The translations under genes and the position numbers were made by a program. Below are positions 7,098-10,572 of a stretch of 10,572 nucleotides of DNA, piece after piece. This DNA is from CAZQYC01 sp043746555. Its GTDB lineage: Bacteria > Pseudomonadota > Gammaproteobacteria > Steroidobacterales > Steroidobacteraceae. The first letter of the stretch is position 1. The number at the start of each line of letters is the position of its first letter. Where the stretch lies: the NCBI GenBank assembly GCA_043746555.1, contig JAYTQU010000389.1, positions 1 to 10,572 of the forward strand, in the 5' to 3' direction. A model generated the notes under the pieces. The model searched no databases. It was not told where the DNA came from and was given only the letters and a program-made list of their open reading frames with translations.

Positions 7098-7114
7098 TAT
7101 ATACTTTCTATATA
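7098..7114. promoter_or_regulatory. TATATA-CTTTC-TATATA palindrome before the RHH gene, likely promoter/operator
   Basis: Two TATATA half-sites flank CTTTC, ending 23 nt before the ATG at 7138. The AT-rich arms can serve as a -10 element. A short symmetrical site immediately upstream of a ribbon-helix-helix gene is the arrangement expected for autoregulation. The ribosome binding site AGGTGAG (7123-7129) lies 8 nt before the ATG. Confidence 0.4.
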
Positions 7115-7137
7115 TCGTTTGTAGGTGAGTTATACAA

Positions 7138-7440
7138 ATGTCTGGCAACCCTGAAAGCGCACCAACGTTGATACATTTACGTCCGGCTCAAAAGAAAGCC
7201 CTGTCGGCGCGCGCGCTAAAACACGATACTAATGTTAATGAAGAAGTGCGGCGTGCCGTGGACAGTTATTTGTCCGGTATTACGGCTGAGGAAGTAGCAC
7301 TGTTGAACGAGGCAAGTAAGAAAACCGCGGCCATGTTCAAGGATATGGAGCGTGCATTGATGCAAACCAACAAGAAATGCGATGCCGTTTTCGCGCAAAT
7401 GGCGCAACTTCGCGGCGGTTATCCAATTGGTGCGCAGTGA
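7138..7440 (+). CDS. Ribbon-helix-helix-like small protein with C-terminal coiled coil
   Basis: This 100-residue protein has an N-terminal segment of about 40 residues (TLIHLRPAQKKALSARALKH then NVNEEVRRAVDSYL) that fits the ribbon-helix-helix plan: one beta strand, then two helices, as in Arc/MetJ/CopG proteins and many antitoxins. Residues 48-92 (EEVALLNEASKKTAAMFKDM and on to MAQLRGG) form a charged heptad-like helix, longer than a bare RHH. Its GTGA overlap with the next gene implies coupled translation and related roles. The strong ribosome binding site AGGTGAG supports the start. I recall similar small RHH proteins in beta- and gammaproteobacteria annotated only as hypothetical. It may be a DNA-binding autorepressor and possibly antitoxin-like, but the partner does not resemble a known toxin. 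Confidence 0.75.
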   Translation: MSGNPESAPTLIHLRPAQKKALSARALKHDTNVNEEVRRAVDSYLSGITAEEVALLNEASKKTAAMFKDMERALMQTNKKCDAVFAQMAQLRGGYPIGAQ

Positions 7441-7640
7441 GTATTGTTACCGAAATTTTAGATCGTCTTTCCGGCGTGGCGGTCGTCAAAGAGAAGTTGA
7501 CGGAAACCACTCGCAATGTCGATAGAGCGGCCGAATGGCTCCTCGATCACGAGAAACGCATCGTTCGATTGGAATCGAGACCGATTGATGCAACGCCGGA
7601 ACCGTCGGCGACGGCTCCTAAACTTCCACGTAGACGTTAG
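7437..7640 (+). CDS. Small coiled-coil protein coupled to the RHH gene
   Basis: A GTG at 7437 overlaps the TGA of the RHH gene (GTGA), giving 67 residues ending in TAG. The sequence VSIVTEILDRLSGVAVVKEK, then ETTRNVDRAAEWLLDHEKRI, then VRLES, is almost entirely amphipathic helix with heptad spacing. A Pro/Ala-rich basic tail (PEPSATAPKLPRRR) follows. There is no signal peptide or catalytic motif. The LLDHEKRIVRLES pattern recalls short phage/conjugative-type coiled-coil proteins, but I do not recognise the function. An ATG at 7377 would sit inside the RHH gene, so the GTG is preferred. The simplest inference is that it forms a complex with the RHH protein. Confidence 0.65.
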   Translation: MSIVTEILDRLSGVAVVKEKLTETTRNVDRAAEWLLDHEKRIVRLESRPIDATPEPSATAPKLPRRR

Positions 7641-7943
7641 TGGTCGTGTGGCTGTCACACCGCGGAGATCGTCGATATTGGAAATAAACTCCTCCGATGC
7701 AAGCCTCCCTGCGGTTATCTCAACTTCGCTCACACACGTTCGTCGGCGAACGTTAATAGCAGCGGAACAAATAGCGGCGGCATTGGCGCGCTCAAAGTGC
7801 GTTTCGATTTCGGCGGCGGAAAATAAGCTGCGATCACCTTGCGTGAATGCCGACAGTTCGGCCAGCCATGAACTCCGAACGGGTTTCTGCGGTATCGGCA
7901 AACATCGTCAGCTTTCAATTTTTATTGCGCGGATGACTAGCGT
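7641..7943. other. 303-nt gap with no convincing gene; possible minus-strand coding remnant
   Basis: No gene can be supported here. On the minus strand a frame open from a TTG at 7901 reads WLAELSAFTQGDRSLFSAAE, then IETHFERANAAAICSAAI, which has protein-like composition. I recognise no family, there is no ribosome binding site, and the frame runs on into the antisense of the 67-residue gene. It may be the remains of a lost gene. No terminator, repeat or RNA is apparent. Confidence 0.3.
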
Positions 7944-8267
7944 TCAAAAGACGCTTGTTTCCTCGCAGAGCATCCACTTCGAGCGAGTCTCATCAAAAAA
8001 TCCGGCGCGGTCTTTTCGAACGGCTTCGCCCTGAGTCGAGCCGTGAATGGCATGTTGATAGGTAGCCATGGAATCAAACCAAAGTTCGGCCATGACGTCA
8101 ATCTCCAGTTGTCCCGGTCCTTCAACCGATTGTCGAAAATTAAGCACTAACCGTTTGAGTCCAGGTAGCTGTTTAAGGAGTGGCAAGTACACCGACTCTG
8201 CATGATCGCGAAATTGCGCGCGGCTTAGTTCCGGATGGCGCGATACAAAGAATGCCAGCTTGATCAT
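7944..8267 (-). CDS. EthD-like dimeric alpha/beta-barrel protein
   Basis: This 107-residue protein matches the EthD layout: first strand MIKLAFFVSRHPELS, helix RAQFRDHAESVYLPLLKQLP with the characteristic FRxH (residues 19-22), second strand GLKRLVLNF, then the IDVMAELWFDS strand and the final ETRSKWMLCEET strand. The fold forms homodimeric ferredoxin-like barrels. EthD itself is needed for ethyl tert-butyl ether degradation by an unknown mechanism, and related proteins act on polyketide-like or catabolic substrates. The start is fixed by a strong GGAGG (8272-8276) 4 nt before the ATG. It lies 58 nt downstream of the PilZ gene on the same strand and may share its transcript. Role here unknown. 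Confidence 0.85.
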   Translation of the reverse strand: MIKLAFFVSRHPELSRAQFRDHAESVYLPLLKQLPGLKRLVLNFRQSVEGPGQLEIDVMAELWFDSMATYQHAIHGSTQGEAVRKDRAGFFDETRSKWMLCEETSVF

Positions 8268-8325
8268 GAATCCTCCAGCGAAGTCGAGTGAGTTGATTGT
8301 GTTCCGGAAGGCAGCAGCGGCTTGA

Positions 8326-8694
8326 CTAGCGCAATACCTTCGCCAAGGTAGCCGAGAATTCCGCCGGAGGCTCACTAAATTCAAGACCAGCGTGAAATTT
8401 CCCTGCGGGCTTCGCGCGACAACTGCGCACGCTGGCCACGACTTCAAATTGCCGGCCGCCGAATCTCCGTAGATCGACTTCCACAAGGCAACGTTGCGCA
8501 ATCTGCAATTCGTAGGGCACGTCGAAACTCAGTCCGGTCAAGGAAATGTCGATGGTGTGCGATTCAATGGTCAAATCGCCGGGTAGCGTCACGTTGGCGC
8601 GCAGACGCAATACGGATCGCTTGGCGCGGCGGCGTTCCTTTGCGCCTGAAACGGCATCCGAAGGCGGCGTGGAATCGCGTCTGTCCGAACTCAT
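8326..8694 (-). CDS. PilZ domain protein (c-di-GMP receptor)
   Basis: This 122-residue protein carries both c-di-GMP contact motifs of PilZ: RxxxR at 22-26 (RRAKR) and DxSxxG at 49-54 (DISLTG). The six-stranded barrel follows, ending in the typical FHAGLEF strand (100-106). Family members bind c-di-GMP dimers and act on partner proteins controlling motility, polysaccharide or gene expression. A single-domain PilZ like this gives no hint of its target. I choose the ATG at 8694 because AGGA lies 8 nt upstream and the conserved domain begins soon after. An upstream ATG at 8781 would add 29 residues without homology. The gene is divergent from the CheY-like gene and close to a diguanylate cyclase, which fits c-di-GMP signalling. 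Confidence 0.9.
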   Translation of the reverse strand: MSSDRRDSTPPSDAVSGAKERRRAKRSVLRLRANVTLPGDLTIESHTIDISLTGLSFDVPYELQIAQRCLVEVDLRRFGGRQFEVVASVRSCRAKPAGKFHAGLEFSEPPAEFSATLAKVLR

Positions 8695-8698
8695 CACA

Positions 8699-8763
8699 GT
8701 ATTCCTGTTGCTTATTTTGGGGGCGATGCCGATAGCGATCATGCGCCGTCGGAATACAAAATA
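8699..8763. repeat. Inverted-repeat elements in the PilZ/receiver divergent region
   Basis: GTATTCC (8699-8705) is the perfect complement of GGAATAC (8751-8757), and TATTTTG (8713-8719) of CAAAATA (8757-8763). The paired arms sit about 45 nt apart between divergent genes, where a shared regulator could bind. The two left elements are not adjacent, unlike the right pair, so chance is quite possible. Confidence 0.3.
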
Positions 8764-8850
8764 GAAGATTGAGCCCCTCAACCTACATCGACTTGCTGCC
8801 GATAGAGGGTTTACTTACGGCAATTTGCCACATTCTGGAGCGACCGATCT

Positions 8851-9255
8851 ATGGAAGTGTCGAAGAGTCTTGTCACCGGCTGCACCGTACTCGTAGCCGA
8901 TGACGATGAGGGGACACGCCGTGTATTGCGGGATATGCTGCGGTCGGCGGGTATGAACGTGGTCGGTGAAGCCGGCAACGGCGTGCAAGCCTTCAGTCTG
9001 TTTCAAAAGTTGCATCCCGAGGTAGTCTGTCTCGACATTGATATGCCGGCTATGACAGGGTTGCAAGTCTTAATTAAAATTCGAGAAATGAAACTTCGGG
9101 CCATCGTGCTCTTGATTACCGGCGGAGTCACGAACAGCAACGTACACAACGCCATTACGGGCCATGCCGACGGGATAATCGCTAAACCCTTTAGTGCCGT
9201 GATGGTCGTCGGTGAAATCGAGCGCGCGATTAAGCGATCACTCGCCGCGGCGTAG
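8851..9255 (+). CDS. CheY-like single-domain response regulator
   Basis: This 134-residue protein consists of one receiver (REC) domain. The acidic cluster DDDE (17-20) binds Mg2+, and LDIDMP places the phosphoacceptor at Asp62. Thr90 in LLITGG and Lys112 in AKPF complete the conserved set. There is no output domain, so it would act by protein-protein contact after phosphorylation by a histidine kinase; no kinase is in the window. The ATG at 8851 leaves the usual short N-terminal extension before strand 1 (TVLVADDD). A second, broken receiver gene begins 4 nt after its stop, so the two were probably co-transcribed. The PilZ gene diverges upstream. Confidence 0.92.
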   Translation: MEVSKSLVTGCTVLVADDDEGTRRVLRDMLRSAGMNVVGEAGNGVQAFSLFQKLHPEVVCLDIDMPAMTGLQVLIKIREMKLRAIVLLITGGVTNSNVHNAITGHADGIIAKPFSAVMVVGEIERAIKRSLAAA

Positions 9256-9259
9256 TCGC

Positions 9260-9568
9260 ATGCAGCGCATTCTTTTTGTAGACGACGAACCGGCGGTGCT
9301 GGCCGGCATTGGCGCCAATCTGCATAAACAACGCGACGTATGAAAGCTTGAATTCGCCACGTCGGGCGCGGCTGGGCTGACACTAATTGAACAAAGACCG
9401 GTTGACGTCGTCTGTAGTGACGTGCGCATGCCAGGCATGGACGGCGCGGAGTTGCTGACGACAATCAGTGTGCGCTGGCCACGCACCATGCGCATCGCGT
9501 TGACCGGCTATACCGAAAGTGCACTCGCGGTTCGTTTGGCGCCCATCGCCCATGTAGCGCAGTCGTAG
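9260..9568 (+). pseudogene. Second response-regulator receiver domain, broken by TGA and truncated
   Basis: From the ATG at 9260 the frame reads MQRILFVDDEPAVLAGI..., with TGA at codon 28 (9341-9343), then KLEFATSGAAGLTLIEQR and VDVVCSDVRMPGMDGAELL (phosphoacceptor Asp54), then PRTMRIALTGYTES. A W is usual at the stop position in relatives (DVWKLEFATSG-like), so TGG to TGA is the likely change. The family normally continues 'alpvAhqfl.KPC...' and on to an output domain, often HDOD or HD-GYP. Here PIAHVAQS is followed by TAG at 9566-9568, so the conserved Lys and everything after it are missing. The remaining 21 nt lead straight into the 3' end of the convergent cyclase gene. No translatable functional product is expected. 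Confidence 0.8.
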
Positions 9569-9589
9569 AACGGACTGAAGATGCTAAAT

Positions 9590-10572
9590 TCAAATGCTCA
9601 CGCACCGATTGCGCCCCGCATTTTTTGCTTGATACATTGCCTTGTCGGCACGCTCAAAAGCGGCAGCGGCTGAGTCACCGGAGCGCAACGCGGTGACGCC
9701 GCTCGAGATCGTGACCGTAAAGGGCGTGCCGCGAAAGTTTAAGGCAAGATTTTCGATATCGATACGCAGTTGGTCGATCAAGCGCACGGCGTCGTCGAGT
9801 TTTGTACCGCAGAGAATCATGACGAACTCTTCGCCGCCATATCGGGCAATAAAATCGGTGCTACGAATTCGACTAGCCAGGGTTTCAGCCACGGCGCGCA
9901 ACACTCGATCGCCCGCACGGTGTCCGTAACTGTCATTGATTTTCTTGAAGTGATCGATGTCCCACACGGCAACGCAAGTTGGATGCTTAAAGCGCTGCCA
10001 GCGCTGCAGTTCCTCCTCGATTCGCGTTTCGTAGGCCAAGCGGTTGGGAATCTTCGTCAACACGTCGATCGTCGAGAGCCGTTGTTCGTCTTTGAGTTGA
10101 TTGTGCAACCGACCGGCTTCTGCTTCGAGTTCCGCGACTCGCGCCTGCATTTGTTCGTTACGCGCTCGAATCTCGCTGGCACGAGTGGATTCTCGTTGTC
10201 GAAATTCCTGCAAGTGTCGACCGATCGAATCAAGCCGACTACGAACCTGCGAGCGAATCAGTTGCAGTTCGACCACGGATTCCACGCTCTCGCCCATGGC
10301 TTTCATTTCGCCGACCAAGTGTGTGTTTAAAGATTCGCGACTGGCTAACGACTCACTTTGGTTTTGACTCTGATCGGTAATGAATCGACCGATGTCATCC
10401 AACTTACCCAACATATGACTCAGCAGAACTTCAATTTCCTGCTTGGCGCGTTCGATACGATGGATGCGCTGCCCAACCAGTTCCGTCAGTGCGGACAACA
10501 CATCTGTCAATCGATCGTGCGTCAGCGATTCGGCGAGCTTCGCGTCGAGTGTGTCGACCTGGATGATGAGTT
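9590..10572 (-). CDS. GGDEF diguanylate cyclase, 5' end beyond the right edge
   Basis: The frame is open from the TGA at 9590 to the window edge, so at least 326 residues are visible. A TTG at 10510 is a possible internal start but is unlikely to be the true one, because the sequence upstream (QVDTLDAKLAESLTHDR) continues in the same style. Numbering from that TTG, residues 1-145 are a helical, coiled-coil-rich region typical of cytoplasmic stand-alone cyclases of this type. The GGDEF domain starts near TIDVLTKIPNRLAYE (147-161). It has WDIDHFKKINDSYGH (183-197), the active-site GGEEF (225-229) and an RxxD inhibitory site (RSTD, 216-219) exactly five residues before it. The enzyme would make c-di-GMP from two GTP with product inhibition. 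No membrane or sensory domain is visible within the window. Confidence 0.93.
   Translation of the reverse strand, partial: LIIQVDTLDAKLAESLTHDRLTDVLSALTELVGQRIHRIERAKQEIEVLLSHMLGKLDDIGRFITDQSQNQSESLASRESLNTHLVGEMKAMGESVESVVELQLIRSQVRSRLDSIGRHLQEFRQRESTRASEIRARNEQMQARVAELEAEAGRLHNQLKDEQRLSTIDVLTKIPNRLAYETRIEEELQRWQRFKHPTCVAVWDIDHFKKINDSYGHRAGDRVLRAVAETLASRIRSTDFIARYGGEEFVMILCGTKLDDAVRLIDQLRIDIENLALNFRGTPFTVTISSGVTALRSGDSAAAAFERADKAMYQAKNAGRNRCVSI

Noticed and set aside
6892..7128. Plus-strand 78-codon ORF ending in a hydrophobic stretch
   Set aside because: It is a different frame over the monooxygenase remnant; the hydrophobic end comes from the AT-rich palindrome region.
6597..7137. Insertion sequence or transposon ends around the RHH pair
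   Set aside because: No terminal inverted repeats, target duplications or transposase sequence can be seen; the only repeats are the 16-nt period pair and the TATATA palindrome.
7516..8034. Plus-strand 172-codon ORF
   Set aside because: It overlaps the coiled-coil gene out of frame and runs antisense into the EthD gene.
200..9343. Stop-codon recoding (TAG or TGA read as an amino acid)
   Set aside because: Intact genes in the window end naturally at TAG (9253-9255, 7638-7640) and TGA (methyltransferase, RHH gene, cyclase), so the internal stops are better explained as mutations.
9003..9495. Minus-strand ORFs opposite the receiver genes
   Set aside because: They are antisense to two receiver domains with clear motifs.
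9770..10330. Plus-strand 186-codon ORF
   Set aside because: It is antisense to the GGDEF cyclase; no independent support.

Overview
The window looks like a chromosomal segment of a free-living proteobacterium of moderately high GC, most likely a gammaproteobacterium. The support is the gene content: a periplasmic quinohemoprotein dehydrogenase, a cytochrome c556-like protein, a GGDEF cyclase next to PilZ and CheY-like proteins, and a betaproteobacterial/gammaproteobacterial-style ribbon-helix-helix gene. The PQQ dehydrogenase has the polyvinyl-alcohol-dehydrogenase domain order, and Steroidobacteraceae-like bacteria would fit, but taxonomy is inference. There are no rRNA or tRNA genes, CRISPR arrays or complete insertion sequences.

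Left third (1-3845). An M28 metallopeptidase reading frame enters from the left edge. It is interrupted by an in-frame TAG at 200-202 and then stays open to 1357. Facing it on the minus strand (1389-1725) is a small c-type cytochrome whose signal peptide and heme domain lie in different frames, separated by a run of four T's. Next is the C-terminal remnant of a LacI-family regulator (1844-2266), then two intact plus-strand genes: a class I SAM methyltransferase (2376-2978) and an SRAP/YedK-type abasic-site DNA-protein crosslinking protein (3114-3845).

Middle (3915-7640). A minus-strand group is transcribed leftward: a PQQ quinohemoprotein dehydrogenase with an N-terminal cytochrome domain (4695-6581), a 57-residue conserved small protein 4 nt downstream, and a hot-dog acyl-CoA thioesterase. 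Upstream of the dehydrogenase lie a short direct repeat and a degraded N-terminal piece of an FAD-dependent Baeyer-Villiger-type monooxygenase. A compact two-gene plus-strand operon follows: a ribbon-helix-helix protein and a coiled-coil partner coupled by a GTGA overlap, behind a TATATA-CTTTC-TATATA palindrome.

Right third (7641-10572). Minus-strand EthD-like and PilZ genes are divergent from a plus-strand CheY-like receiver gene. A second, broken receiver gene follows it 4 nt later. A GGDEF diguanylate cyclase on the minus strand runs off the right edge. The cyclase (active GGEEF motif plus RxxD inhibitory site) would make c-di-GMP and the PilZ protein would bind it, so this end is a small signalling neighbourhood.

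The most striking feature is that five genes in 10.5 kb are broken (M28, cytochrome c, LacI, monooxygenase, second receiver), mostly by clean single stops or truncations, while their neighbours are intact. The best candidate for an undescribed functional unit is the RHH/coiled-coil gene pair.
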